In this document: in pieces, positions 18,082 to 27,339 of the stretch
Layout of the letters: each line of letters begins with the position of its first letter
Numbering within the stretch: position 1 is the stretch's first letter
NCBI RefSeq assembly: GCF_000024085.1
Contig: NC_013166.1
Span: 496,001-560,000, forward strand
DNA: 64,000 nucleotides
DNA from: Kangiella koreensis DSM 16069
GTDB taxonomy: Bacteria > Pseudomonadota > Gammaproteobacteria > Enterobacterales > Kangiellaceae
Reading direction: 5' to 3'
The notes under the pieces: generated by a model
What the model was told of the DNA's origin: nothing
The model's input: the letters and a program-made list of their open reading frames with translations, nothing else
Database searches by the model: none
Translations under genes and position numbers: made by a program

Positions 18082-18098
18082 GATTCCAGGCGCAGCAC

Positions 18099-18126
18099 AA
18101 CGGGGGCTTCGGCCCCCGTTTCTTTT
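18099..18126 (+). terminator. Terminator of the sigma-54-regulated gene
   Basis: Stem AACGGGGGC (18099-18107), TTCG loop, GCCCCCGTT (18112-18120), followed by TCTTTT. Confidence 0.92.
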
Positions 18127-18142
18127 GTCTTAAAAGTTGGCT

Positions 18143-20158
18143 TTATTTATTTTTGCCGCCACCTTTACCACCGCCTTTACCTCCCCCTGTAGTAGTATCG
18201 GAGTTGTCACCATCATTAGTACTATTCTCAAGGCTGATCTGAACCAATGCCGTCGAAGTTAGCTGCCCATCGCTGATGGTATAGCTGAAACCGTCGCTGT
18301 CTTTAAAGGGCTTACCAGGAATATAGGTTAAGCTATTGTCGGCATTTAGAATGACATCACCTTTCGAACCTTGCTCAACTCCTATGATCGTAAGGTTATC
18401 GCCATCAGGGTCATAGTCATTAGCCAATGGGAAAAAGGTCATGCTGGTTTTGCCAGGCAATATGACCGCATCGTTTTCAGCAACCGGTGCAGTATTACTG
18501 GCAACTGTCTGCTCCTCGACAGTAACCGAAGCATTATGTTGGTCATTTTGTAACGTCTGACCATGAGATACTTTACTGGTAACTGCATAGTCGCCTGATG
18601 GAGCATTAGCATCAACCGCAAGCCATAAGCTGACTTCCTGACTTGCACCCGGAGCAAGAGTTACACTCGAATAATTAAAGTCACCATTGATATAGCTATC
18701 CATGGTTGAAGACAGATTAAAGTTCGAAGAGCTACACTCGGAGCTATCACGATTGGTAACCTTGTAAACAATTTCAAAGTTGCTGCCAGCATTGGTCGCA
18801 ATAGATGTATTGCTGAGTGGTTCAATAGACGGAACCTGGTTTTGACAAATAGCAGGTGTCTGTCCGTAATTAACCTGCATCACGGCACTGCTCGCATCGC
18901 TTGCAGCCAGAGTTATGCTGACGTCATTAGCAGAGTCATGATAAGTTTGCCCCGGTTGCAGGGTGATATCTGTCCAGCTCAATGTCTCAGGTGTAGTGTC
19001 TAAAAGATAACTGTCGTTAGGAGCATGATCAGTTCCTTCACGCAAACGAATACCCGTTAAAAATAGCGGGTAACTGTCCGCAAGATGAGTATCAAAACCA
19101 ATCGCCTGACGATATTCAACGTAGTACCACTCGTTCTGACCACTGGTTTTAGTCTGCTTAAAAATTTTCGCAATCTTAGTATTATCGTCATTGGTTTCTA
19201 ATGGCGACAGCACCACTTCACTGCTTTGTGTGATGGTGGCAACTTTGTTATTCATCCAGCCTAACTGTTCTTTCTGGAAGGCATTAAAATGATTCGTTTC
19301 ACGAGCGTTGCCCATGCCACTGATGTAGTCACCATAATCACCAACCGCACAACCAGAGTCTGCCGTAACTTGAGTTCCGCAGTCTTTGCTGTGCGCATGA
19401 TATAAGCCAAGGTTATGTCCCAGCTCATGATGAATAACATCGGACTCAAAACGTTTAATCCATGATAATGAGCCTTGCACATTAGCTTTACCTGACCAGG
19501 TACAATTAGGGTGTGTTGGAATGACGTACATCACGTGATCATAATTTGCTGGCTCATAACCACGCTGACGAATAATCGCATCAGCAGCATTGCTGATAGC
19601 ATAAGTATCGCAGGTGCTGACATCGACATCCACCGTAACAGGCTCGAGCGCAAGCCCAGACAAACCAAATTGCTGGTAAGAGCTTTCTAAGAAATATTGA
19701 TTCGCGGTATTGAATAGTGCATCGAACAGCTGTGCTGAGGTAAAACGCACAATCGGATTGATGGCAAAGTTGACTTCAGCCACCAATAATTGATGAGTAC
19801 CGGTTACCGCAATTGCTTCAGTCGTAGCTTGTATAGATGAACCGGAAGACTCATCCAGTAACAGACTGACTGAGTCAGAAGAAGCTTTTAACTTACCTTT
19901 ATCATTTAGCTGGCCATGAACTCTGACTTTTTGACTGGAGGCTAACCAATGTGGAACTTTATCAAAGATTACCTCGGTCGCTTTGCCCTGACTGTTGACC
20001 AGACGGTAGGACAGTTCACTTCGTTTGTTGACGAAGTCATCTTCAATGTTAATGGTAATGGTTCCTTCCACGACATTATCCTTTGCTAAGCTCCCTGCAC
20101 TAAATAAAGACACAAAGATGCCCGCAGACGCCAGCGCGCCTTTTAAAAGATAATTCAT
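18143..20158 (-). CDS. Secreted zinc metalloprotease, M11 (gametolysin)-like, with cadherin-like domain
   Basis: 671 residues. The Sec signal peptide is cleaved near residue 25 (GSLA). A propeptide-like N-terminal part is followed by a catalytic metzincin domain with HELGHNLGLYH (244-254; three zinc His and the catalytic Glu) and a Met-turn at GMG (281-283). The context WSGKANVQGS and the domain order resemble peptidase family M11. After the catalytic part come a CARDB-like segment (about 435-545) and a cadherin-like module (about 555-645, DYDPDGDNLTIIG, FSYTISDGQ). The protein ends in a Gly/Lys tail (GGGKGGGKGGGKNK). It converges on the sigma-54-regulated gene and lies just downstream of the activator gene. 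Its substrate is unknown. Confidence 0.85.
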   Translation of the reverse strand: MNYLLKGALASAGIFVSLFSAGSLAKDNVVEGTITINIEDDFVNKRSELSYRLVNSQGKATEVIFDKVPHWLASSQKVRVHGQLNDKGKLKASSDSVSLLLDESSGSSIQATTEAIAVTGTHQLLVAEVNFAINPIVRFTSAQLFDALFNTANQYFLESSYQQFGLSGLALEPVTVDVDVSTCDTYAISNAADAIIRQRGYEPANYDHVMYVIPTHPNCTWSGKANVQGSLSWIKRFESDVIHHELGHNLGLYHAHSKDCGTQVTADSGCAVGDYGDYISGMGNARETNHFNAFQKEQLGWMNNKVATITQSSEVVLSPLETNDDNTKIAKIFKQTKTSGQNEWYYVEYRQAIGFDTHLADSYPLFLTGIRLREGTDHAPNDSYLLDTTPETLSWTDITLQPGQTYHDSANDVSITLAASDASSAVMQVNYGQTPAICQNQVPSIEPLSNTSIATNAGSNFEIVYKVTNRDSSECSSSNFNLSSTMDSYINGDFNYSSVTLAPGASQEVSLWLAVDANAPSGDYAVTSKVSHGQTLQNDQHNASVTVEEQTVASNTAPVAENDAVILPGKTSMTFFPLANDYDPDGDNLTIIGVEQGSKGDVILNADNSLTYIPGKPFKDSDGFSYTISDGQLTSTALVQISLENSTNDGDNSDTTTGGGKGGGKGGGKNK

Positions 20159-20323
20159 GTTTAACCTCTTGTAGGTGATTGGATAGGATGATTCACGGAG
20201 CCAATCATAGGTAGGTCAGGTGTAAAAATAAATGACAGAATCGAACAATTGATTGAATTTTGTACAAAGTGAGAGGTGGCCTGAGAGAGGCTTGTGATGG
20301 TTAAGACATTTTTCCCAATTTTG

Positions 20324-21670
20324 TTACATAGGGATGTTGTGTTTATTTAACAGCCGGTAAAGACTGGTTCTTGAGATGCCTAGATTTTTAGCGGCTAGGG
20401 TGTGATTATAGCCAGATTTTTCAATTGACAGAATGAGGGTTTCTTTCTCCGCTTTGTCTTTAGCTTCTTTCAAACTGACAATGTTCTGATGGTTGCTAAA
20501 TGACAAGTCCATGTGCTTTTCAGTAATTAAATTTCCTTCAGACAGAATCACAGCACGGCGGATTCGATTCATCAGTTCGCGGACATTACCAGGCCAACGG
20601 TATTGATTCATGGCATTCAAGCAACGCTGAGTAAAAGTTTTGTGCATATGTCCTTCACAAAACTGACTTAAAAAGTGATTTGCCAGTTCAGGTATGTCTT
20701 GACGGCGATGGCGTAAAGCTGGCATATGCAGAGTGAGAACATTAATGCGATGGTAAAGGTCTTCGCGAAAGTTACCTTCTTCGACAGCTTTTTCAAGATT
20801 GACATTAGTTGCCACGACAATACGGCAGTCAACGGTAATACTTTTGACACTGCCCAATCGTTCGATTTGGTTCAACTCAAGAAAGCGTAACAAGTTAACC
20901 TGAAGATTCAGTGGAAGATCGCCAATTTCATCCAGAAACACAGTGCCGCCATCTGCAGCTTCGATACGGCCAATTTTTTTAGTATCTGCATTAGTAAAGG
21001 CACCTTTTTCGTGACCAAACAATTCTGAATAAAATAAAGTTTCAGGAATTGCGGCGCAATTAATGGCAATAAATGGGCCTTGCTTACGACGCGAACGTTG
21101 ATGGATTTTGCGGGCGGCAAGCTCCTTTCCTGTACCGCTTTCACCGGTAATTAAAACGGTGGCATCTTCCATGGAAATTTTGTTGATGGTGCGTTTAATT
21201 TGTACTGTTGATGGAGAGCGGCCAATAATATCATCGCTATCCTGTGGCACCTGCAGTTGATTGAGCTGCTTATTTTGTAATTCGGCCATACCGAAAGCAT
21301 GCCCAACAGTAGCTAAAAAGTAATCGTAGCGAAGCGGTTCTCGATGGTAGTCGTAGAATAAATGTGAGAAGAGAAAGTTGGGGTGATCTTCTAACCAGTT
21401 TTCGTGAGGTATAATAGCAATCCACTTGGTTGCCATGTTCATTGACGCCATTTCTTCGTATTCTGTAATGGCCGGCTCTGACTCTACTGATAAAAAAATG
21501 ACAACAACTTCAAACAGGTGGTGTTGAAATAGTTTTTTAAACTGACTTTTTTCCTGAGTAAAAAAGATTTGCCAGCCGTTATTTTTCAACTGTTCGCTGA
21601 GTTCTTGTGCGGAATCGCCCTTCCCAAATACCAGGATTGAGCGACTATCATGTGGAGAGTGGTCGAGCAT
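20324..21670 (-). CDS. Sigma-54-dependent transcriptional activator with degenerate receiver domain
   Basis: 448 residues. The N-terminal receiver-like domain (about 10-130) lacks a phospho-acceptor Asp (EVVVIFLSVES at the expected strand) and ends HAFGMAELQ; it recalls VpsR-type biofilm regulators. The AAA+ domain has Walker A GESGTGKE (176-183), Walker B GGTVFLDEIGD and the sigma-54 contact loop GAFTNA (223-228) instead of GAFTGA. A Fis-type HTH (about 424-442, TLAAKNLGISRTSLYRLL) binds enhancers. Control by a small ligand such as cyclic di-GMP, rather than by phosphorylation, is an inference from VpsR. The sigma-54 promoter at 16253-16269 is the obvious target. GGGAGGCAAGGA precedes the ATG. 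Confidence 0.9.
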   Translation of the reverse strand: MLDHSPHDSRSILVFGKGDSAQELSEQLKNNGWQIFFTQEKSQFKKLFQHHLFEVVVIFLSVESEPAITEYEEMASMNMATKWIAIIPHENWLEDHPNFLFSHLFYDYHREPLRYDYFLATVGHAFGMAELQNKQLNQLQVPQDSDDIIGRSPSTVQIKRTINKISMEDATVLITGESGTGKELAARKIHQRSRRKQGPFIAINCAAIPETLFYSELFGHEKGAFTNADTKKIGRIEAADGGTVFLDEIGDLPLNLQVNLLRFLELNQIERLGSVKSITVDCRIVVATNVNLEKAVEEGNFREDLYHRINVLTLHMPALRHRRQDIPELANHFLSQFCEGHMHKTFTQRCLNAMNQYRWPGNVRELMNRIRRAVILSEGNLITEKHMDLSFSNHQNIVSLKEAKDKAEKETLILSIEKSGYNHTLAAKNLGISRTSLYRLLNKHNIPM

Positions 21671-21925
21671 TCCTTGCCTCCCAACCTGAAAATAATCACA
21701 CTAAAAAAAGCTTGTGAAAGCTAGTAATAATAGTTTAACAAGTTTAAAGGAGTATTATATCAAATCTCATTTAAAATGACCTAGAAATAGATCGATAAAC
21801 GCAAGTTTCAAGCAAAAAAAGTTTAGGGAATAGTGTCAGTTTGTTTTACTTAAAGCGGTATACAAGTTGAAAATCTTTACAGACAAAATATGAGTTTTTG
21901 AAATTGATTATTGATAGGATAAATT
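21671..21925 (-). promoter_or_regulatory. Upstream region of the sigma-54 activator, with extended -10 promoter
   Basis: AT-rich intergenic DNA. On the minus strand TGATATAAT (21762 to 21754) is an extended -10 (TGnTATAAT) about 85 bases from the activator start; no good -35 is needed or seen. I found no RpoN site here, so the activator itself is probably expressed from sigma-70. Confidence 0.5.
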
Positions 21926-21955
21926 AAAAGGCTTCCATATGATAAGAAGCCTTTT
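21926..21955 (-). terminator. Terminator of the cytochrome b561 gene
   Basis: Stem AAAAGGCTTC/GAAGCCTTTT (21926-21935 with 21946-21955) with a 10-base loop. On the minus strand it is followed by TTTAATTTATCC. The hairpin is near-symmetrical and could act in both directions. Confidence 0.8.
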
Positions 21956-21986
21956 AAAAGTGTATGAGATCGCAACATATTTGTGA

Positions 21987-22517
21987 TTATAGCATCCGTC
22001 TTAAAACATCAGTGTCAGATCCTTTATCAAACCAGCGGTGTTTGATTGTTCCTGCCAAGTGTAAAATAATTAATAATAAAAGTGAGTAAGCAAGGACTTC
22101 GTGGAACTCATGCATCAGATGTGCAGTATCCTCGTTATCAGCAACTAAGCTCGGAATTGGGACTCCAAACCACTCAACTTCAAAGCCCTGATAATCTGAT
22201 GAGAGATATCCAACTATCGGAATCGCAATCATTAATACATAGAACAGGAAGTGGGTAATTTTGGTCAGCCATTTTTCCCAGGTTGCCAGACCAGCAGGTA
22301 AGGGTGGGTTCTTTGATAATAGCCTTACGATGATTCTTATAATCACCAGTCCCAGTACCGTGATACCGAAAGATTTATGGACTGGATAGATTTCATATTT
22401 GATTTCACTTTCCATTGGCAAGCTGGCCATATACCAGCCAACGCCTATCATTACCAGCAGCATCAGTCCGATCAGCCAGTGCAGTATCCGCATCGTCAGT
22501 GAGTATTTTTCTTGCAT
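21987..22517 (-). CDS. Cytochrome b561 family membrane protein
   Basis: 176 residues with four predicted membrane helices. The N-terminal MQEKYSLTMRILHWLIGLML has the first haem-ligand His (HW motif). VHKSFGITVLGLVIIRIIVR contains the second, HEFHEVLAYSLLLLIILHLAGTIKH the others. This is the bacterial cytochrome b561 (CybB/YceJ) fold, a quinol-linked di-haem electron carrier, in some cases a superoxide:quinone oxidoreductase. It stands alone with its own terminator. The exact electron partner cannot be inferred. Confidence 0.88.
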   Translation of the reverse strand: MQEKYSLTMRILHWLIGLMLLVMIGVGWYMASLPMESEIKYEIYPVHKSFGITVLGLVIIRIIVRLLSKNPPLPAGLATWEKWLTKITHFLFYVLMIAIPIVGYLSSDYQGFEVEWFGVPIPSLVADNEDTAHLMHEFHEVLAYSLLLLIILHLAGTIKHRWFDKGSDTDVLRRML

Positions 22518-22658
22518 AACGTTTTCCCCATTTGGTTATGAAGCATCAATATAAAATGCTTCATGGGAAAATAGCAAGTAAAGAGAGTGAGGAGGTTGTT
22601 GTGAGTTAATCAGGCTGGATTAATTATTGAAGTCGTAAACCCAGCCAAAAGGTTCAAA

Positions 22659-23510
22659 TTATTTTTTATAAGCTATCGGTTGGCCCATAACCGTTGGCGC
22701 ATAGGCCTTCATATTTTTGTGCCACTCAAGAGTATCTTTAGGGAATAACAGGACAATGGTAGAGCCTAGTTTAAAGCGGCCCATTTCTTCACCTTTCTTA
22801 AGACTAACTTCGCCTTTATCGTAATCCCAGCTTTGCACTTCTTTGCGTGTTGGCGGGGTGACCGTGCCATGCCAAACTGTTTCAACACTACCCACAATGG
22901 TTGCGCCGACTAAAACCATCGCCATAGGGCCAAGTTCAGTATCAAACATGGCAACTACACGCTCGTTGCGGGCGAACAGGTTAGGTACTTTGCGTGCGGT
23001 AAGTGGGTTAACACTAAATAAATTTCCTGGTACATGAATCATTCTAGTAAGCTCACCGTCAATCGGCATATGCAGGCGGTGATAATCTTTTGGAGCAAGA
23101 TAAACAGTTGCGAATTCTCCATCTTGAAAGGGGGCGGCTAATTCTGCGTCGCCACCAAGTAATGTTTTAGCGGAATAAGTATGACCCTTGGCCTGGAAAA
23201 TATAACCATTGTCGATCTTTCCTAATTGGCTGACAGCGCCATCGGCAGGATGAACAATTGATTTCTCGTCAGAATCAATCGGTCTGACCTCAGACTTTAA
23301 TGAGCGGGTGAAAAAATCATTGAAGGTTTTATAGTCTTCTGGGTTTTCGCGTTCGGCTATGCTCATATCAATGCCGTATTTTTTGATAAACCATTTAATA
23401 AAAGCATTCTTTATTCTTATATTTTCGCTTTCGGCAATCTTTCCCATCAGCAAAGAAATTCCATGTTGCGGGATAAGGTATTGAGTTAAGACTTTTAATG
23501 TATCGGACAT
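22659..23510 (-). CDS. psd: Phosphatidylserine decarboxylase proenzyme
   Basis: 283 residues. It converts phosphatidylserine to phosphatidylethanolamine at the inner membrane. The self-cleavage motif LGST ([11 protein letters not shown], about residue 251) generates the pyruvoyl group. The catalytic region has [17 protein letters not shown] and [11 protein letters not shown]. Length and motif positions fit the bacterial type I enzyme. The order psd-rsgA with orn divergent is conserved in E. coli, where rsgA also adjoins psd. The gap to rsgA is 104 bases. Confidence 0.95.
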   Translation of the reverse strand: MSDTLKVLTQYLIPQHGISLLMGKIAESENIRIKNAFIKWFIKKYGIDMSIAERENPEDYKTFNDFFTRSLKSEVRPIDSDEKSIVHPADGAVSQLGKIDNGYIFQAKGHTYSAKTLLGGDAELAAPFQDGEFATVYLAPKDYHRLHMPIDGELTRMIHVPGNLFSVNPLTARKVPNLFARNERVVAMFDTELGPMAMVLVGATIVGSVETVWHGTVTPPTRKEVQSWDYDKGEVSLKKGEEMGRFKLGSTIVLLFPKDTLEWHKNMKAYAPTVMGQPIAYKK

Positions 23511-23614
23511 AAGTTTAATAGTTCCGTGGAAATTGGCGACATTGTAGCCTAAATATAATCGTTAGACTATCTGGCGGCTAGGAGCTGTGGTCGTTGGATA
23601 ATCACAGCGCCAGC

Positions 23615-24622
23615 CTATATATAGGGTTGATCAAAGTGCTGGATCAAGTGCTGATAATTCTTTAACCGGCTCGCGGCAATGGCTCCATCTTTAGCGGCAG
23701 CAAGTACAGCACACCCTGGTTCATTTAGGTGCTTACAATCGCGAAATTTACACTGCTCACCAATGGTTGAAATTTCAATAAAGCCCTGCTTAATATCGTG
23801 ATCTTCGAGATGCCATAAGCCAAATTCACGAACACCTGGAGAGTCAACCAGATAGGTGGCTGCGTCGAGACGGTAAAGCCTGGAGGCGGTGGTGGTATGA
23901 GTACCAAGCCCCGAGGTACCTGAAACTTCACCGGTGGCAATTTCCATATTAGGGAATAGATAACCAATCAAGGTTGATTTGCCCACCCCCGACTGACCGG
24001 CCAACAATAATTGTTTGCCAGTTAAGTTTCTAACCAACTGCTCAACGCCTTCGCCTGTATTGGCACTAATATAATAAATGGGATACCCAAGATCTTGGTA
24101 AAGCTGCAGACGTTTTTTGATGGACTCTTTTTCTTCATTATCCACCGTGTCCCACTTATTCATAATGATCCACACTGGCAGCTCACTGGACTGTGCGGCT
24201 ACCAGGTAACGGTCTAGCAGAACTTCTGAGAATGCAGGCTCCGGTGCTAATAGCAACGCAATTAAATCAATGTTCGCTGCTACGGGTTTAACTCCGTGAT
24301 GTGGAGTGGGGCGTTTCAGTAGTGAGCGTCGTGGTTCGAGTTCAACCAGAACCCCGGTGGGTAGTTCCTTCTGACGTCGAAACCAGGCTCGATCACCGAC
24401 GACCGGCACTTCATTAGATTTACGCAAGAAGCAACGAATGGTCTCGAAATTCTCATCAGCAATATCAACCTGTTGACCGAAGCGACTGATCACAATGCCT
24501 TGCTCAGGATCGAGCAGACTTTCTTCGTCAATATTTCGGTCAACCTTTTCTTTTATATAGGTAGCTTGCTTGTCTGGTTTTTTACGCCAACGTTTTGAGG
24601 ATTTCTTTTCAGGTTTTGCCAA
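23615..24622 (-). CDS. rsgA: Ribosome small-subunit GTPase RsgA
   Basis: 335 residues. A basic N-terminal tail (KKSSKRWRKKPDKQA) and an OB fold (about 40-105) are followed by a circularly permuted GTPase with G4 IIMNKWDTVD before the P-loop GQSGVGKSTLIG and G3 DSPGVREFGL. The C-terminal zinc module is CKFRDCKHLNEPGC. RsgA acts late in 30S assembly and hydrolyses GTP on the ribosome. The start ATG gives the usual basic N-terminus. Confidence 0.95.
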   Translation of the reverse strand: MAKPEKKSSKRWRKKPDKQATYIKEKVDRNIDEESLLDPEQGIVISRFGQQVDIADENFETIRCFLRKSNEVPVVGDRAWFRRQKELPTGVLVELEPRRSLLKRPTPHHGVKPVAANIDLIALLLAPEPAFSEVLLDRYLVAAQSSELPVWIIMNKWDTVDNEEKESIKKRLQLYQDLGYPIYYISANTGEGVEQLVRNLTGKQLLLAGQSGVGKSTLIGYLFPNMEIATGEVSGTSGLGTHTTTASRLYRLDAATYLVDSPGVREFGLWHLEDHDIKQGFIEISTIGEQCKFRDCKHLNEPGCAVLAAAKDGAIAASRLKNYQHLIQHFDQPYI

Positions 24623-24658
24623 GACAAGTTACCTTCTTTAAGTGAAATTGAACGGTGA

Positions 24659-25027
24659 TTAGTCGTCTAAAAAATTCGGGCCGAAAGTGCCGTTATTATC
24701 TAAGGCATCAATATGTGCTGCGCAAATTAAATCATTCATACAGACGCTGTTACCGGCATCATGAGTGGTGTAGCGTACCAGGCAATGACCATAACTTACT
24801 TCAAGATCAGGATGATGTGCTTGTTTATTCGCAATCCATGCAACAGCATTAACAAAGGCCATAGTGTGATAATAGTTTTTGAATTTAAATTTGCGATAGA
24901 TAGCGCCGGTTTTATCATCAAATTGCCAGTTGCTTAATTGCTCACTCATCAACTGTTGGCGTTTTTCATTATCAAGCGGGCTTCTTGCTTCATCATTGTG
25001 AACACATTGCTGTTGTGCAAGTTGCAT
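24659..25027 (-). CDS. phhB: Pterin-4a-carbinolamine dehydratase
   Basis: 122 residues from ATG 25027 (AGGAGAT immediately upstream); an earlier in-frame TTG at 25051 is rejected. The PCD/DCoH fold shows FKNYYHTMAFVNAVAWIA, then the catalytic HHPDLEVSYGHCLVRYTTHDAG. The enzyme dehydrates 4a-hydroxytetrahydropterin, recycling the cofactor of phenylalanine hydroxylase. No phhA is nearby. It is inserted between rsgA and orn, and may share a transcript with rsgA (36-base gap). Confidence 0.92.
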   Translation of the reverse strand: MQLAQQQCVHNDEARSPLDNEKRQQLMSEQLSNWQFDDKTGAIYRKFKFKNYYHTMAFVNAVAWIANKQAHHPDLEVSYGHCLVRYTTHDAGNSVCMNDLICAAHIDALDNNGTFGPNFLDD

Positions 25028-25196
25028 AGTATCTCCTGTTAAATAGTTCAAACCGTAGTGTAAATAAGCTTAACTTGCTTAATACAATAAGCAAATCTGC
25101 TTACTCACGCGCTTCCATACAAGCGCAAAAACTGCGACTATAATAGCTGAAAAACTCACTAGTATGGAGCTAAGCTGAGTATAATGACTATTATTG

Positions 25197-25222
25197 TAAC
25201 GATTAGGCGTAACGATTAGGAG
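25197..25222. repeat. Tandem 13-bp repeat containing the orn ribosome binding site
   Basis: TAACGATTAGGCG (25197-25209) is immediately followed by TAACGATTAGGAG (25210-25222). The second copy ends in the AGGAG-like ribosome site of orn, so the gene has two near-identical SD-like segments. Confidence 0.8.
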
Positions 25223-25228
25223 CTGGTT

Positions 25229-25777
25229 TTGACAAAAAATGACGATAATTTGATTTGGGTTGACCTAGAGATGACTGGTCTTGACCCAGAAACGGATGTA
25301 GTGATTGAAATTGCCACCATTGTTACTGATAAGGATTTGAATATTCTTGAGGAAGGCCCGGTAATCGCGATTCATCAGTCTGATGAAGTGCTCGACAATA
25401 TGAATGAATGGTGTGTGGTTCAGCATGGCAAGTCGGGCCTGACCGAGCGAGTGCGTCAAAGTAGCATCAATGAAGACCAAGCCAGCGATCTGACCTTGGA
25501 ATTTCTAAAGAAGTGGATTGATGAAGGCAAGTCACCGATGTGTGGTAATAGTATCTGTCAGGATCGACGCTTCATGGTTAAACATATGCCAAAACTGGAA
25601 GCTTATTTCCACTATCGTCATATCGATGTCAGCACCTTAAAAGAATTAGCGCGTCGTTGGAAGCCATCAATCCTCAATGGATTAACTAAAGGTGCGACAC
25701 ATTTGGCCTTAGATGATATTCGCGAGTCGATTGAAGAATGCCGCTATTATCGAGAGCACTTTATCGACCTTAATTAG
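25229..25777 (+). CDS. orn: Oligoribonuclease
   Basis: 182 residues starting at TTG (25229) after TTAGGAGC. The N-terminus [20 protein letters not shown] matches E. coli Orn, supporting this start. It is a DEDDh 3'-5' exonuclease: IWVDLEMTG (Asp, Glu), [11 protein letters not shown] (Asp) and [11 protein letters not shown] (Asp), with the general-base His in the preceding segment. Orn degrades di- to pentaribonucleotides, including pGpG from cyclic di-GMP turnover, and is usually essential in gammaproteobacteria. Confidence 0.95.
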   Translation: MTKNDDNLIWVDLEMTGLDPETDVVIEIATIVTDKDLNILEEGPVIAIHQSDEVLDNMNEWCVVQHGKSGLTERVRQSSINEDQASDLTLEFLKKWIDEGKSPMCGNSICQDRRFMVKHMPKLEAYFHYRHIDVSTLKELARRWKPSILNGLTKGATHLALDDIRESIEECRYYREHFIDLN

Positions 25778-25800
25778 ATTTAACTGGCTAAGGATAGTTT

Positions 25801-27309
25801 ATGCATCCCGTATTTAAAGCAGACAGCATTAAAGTGATAGAGCAGGCGGCTGCTAAAGCGCAAGGCTTTGCTCTGTTTGAGTTGATGCAAAGAGCGGGGC
25901 GTGCAGCTTACGACTGTCTGGAAAGAGAGTGGCCTTTGGCCCATCGCATAGTGGTGGTGACTGGTTCTGGCAATAATGCGGGCGACGGTTTGGTGCTGGC
26001 TCGATTGGCCACTGAAGCGGGAATGCAGGTCACGCTGGTGCCTATCAAACCATTGGACGAATTAAGAGGTGATGCCGCAACGGCCTGGAAGCAACTTGAG
26101 TCATTGAACCTAACTCAACGCGAACCAGATGCAATGATATTTGAACAGGCTGACGTGATTGTTGATGCCCTGCTCGGAACTGGGTTCAATGGTCAGTTGC
26201 GCGACAATTATGCGGAAGTTATCGAACAAATCAATCAAGCCGGAATACCCGTGTTAGCACTGGATTTACCAAGTGGCGTTTACGCGGATTCCGGCTTGTG
26301 TAGTGAGCCGCATATTCAAGCCGACCATACGGTGAGTTTTATTTTCTACAAGGTGTGCCAGGTCATCAATGAAGGTCTGGCGGCTCAAGGTGAACTGCAT
26401 TTGGCATCACTGGGCGTCAGTCAGTCGCATTTTCATCAACAACAACCCGTCGCCTGGAAGCAGTCTTATTCCGATGTGATTGATGAGATCCCTGAGCGCA
26501 GCGCCACGGCTTACAAGCATGCTTGTGGCCACTTGTTATGTGTGGGTAGTGATTTCACCATGGGCGGAGCCATTATGTTGGCAACAGAAACAGCACTCCG
26601 CAGTGGAGCTGGATTAGTAACGACTTTCTTACATCCCGATAATCGAAGTGCGGCGCTGGGATTTTGTCCAGAAGCCATGTGGCATGGTGTGGCGTTTGAA
26701 GAGCTGAGTTTTAATAGTCTGATTGATGCCAACCCGAAACATTTTGATGCCATGGTTTTGGGGCCTGGTCTTGGTCGTAGTGAATGGGGGCGGCAGGTAT
26801 TTGAGCAGTCTTTTGCATTCGCTAGACAGCAAAAAATGCCTTGCCTGATTGATGGTGATGGTCTGTATTGGCTTCAGCTGTTTCTTGAACAAGAGCCAAA
26901 GTTGGAGTTGCCACAGCCACTGATTGTAACGCCGCACGTTGGCGAAGCCGCTCGCCTGTTAAGCTGGGATACAGCCAAAGTCAGCGAGGATAGAATTAGT
27001 GCCGCTCAAGCTATCGCCGATGGTTATAATTGCATCTGTTTGTTAAAAGGCGCAGGAACGATTTTAGCGGATGGGCAGCAGGTGGTGATTGCTGGTGGTG
27101 CTCACCCAGCGATGGCAACCGCAGGTTTAGGGGATGTGTTGAGTGGATTGATCGGTTCATTGATAGTGCAAGGCATGTCGCCCTGGGATGCTACCCGAGT
27201 TGCGACATCCATCCACTTTACTGCCGGCGTTGAAGTAGCCAGAGACAGAGTGCGCGGCATGTTGGCCTCGGAATTAATTGAAAGTATCCATTATTGGGTC
27301 AACCGTTAA
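25801..27309 (+). CDS. nnr: Bifunctional NAD(P)H-hydrate repair enzyme
   Basis: 502 residues. The N-terminal YjeF/AIBP epimerase domain (about 1-215) has GSGNNAGDGLVLARLA and LLGTGFNGQL. The C-terminal ribokinase-like ADP-dependent dehydratase domain (about 225-500) has LGPGLGRSEW, LLKGAGTILAD and the catalytic GMATAGLGDVLSGLIG (here AMATAGLGDVLSG). Together they repair R- and S-NADHX. The nnr-tsaE-ami-mutL-miaA-hfq-hflX order is the classic gammaproteobacterial cluster. It follows orn by 23 bases. Confidence 0.94.
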   Translation: MHPVFKADSIKVIEQAAAKAQGFALFELMQRAGRAAYDCLEREWPLAHRIVVVTGSGNNAGDGLVLARLATEAGMQVTLVPIKPLDELRGDAATAWKQLESLNLTQREPDAMIFEQADVIVDALLGTGFNGQLRDNYAEVIEQINQAGIPVLALDLPSGVYADSGLCSEPHIQADHTVSFIFYKVCQVINEGLAAQGELHLASLGVSQSHFHQQQPVAWKQSYSDVIDEIPERSATAYKHACGHLLCVGSDFTMGGAIMLATETALRSGAGLVTTFLHPDNRSAALGFCPEAMWHGVAFEELSFNSLIDANPKHFDAMVLGPGLGRSEWGRQVFEQSFAFARQQKMPCLIDGDGLYWLQLFLEQEPKLELPQPLIVTPHVGEAARLLSWDTAKVSEDRISAAQAIADGYNCICLLKGAGTILADGQQVVIAGGAHPAMATAGLGDVLSGLIGSLIVQGMSPWDATRVATSIHFTAGVEVARDRVRGMLASELIESIHYWVNR

Positions 27310-27339
27310 CTTATAGAGCTGGAGCTCAGGTTTAAATTG

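Noticed and set aside
20159..20323. Possible sigma-54 promoter for the metalloprotease
   Set aside because: The closest minus-strand match, TTGGCTCC, lacks the required GC at -12 (CA instead), so RpoN control of the protease is not supported by sequence.
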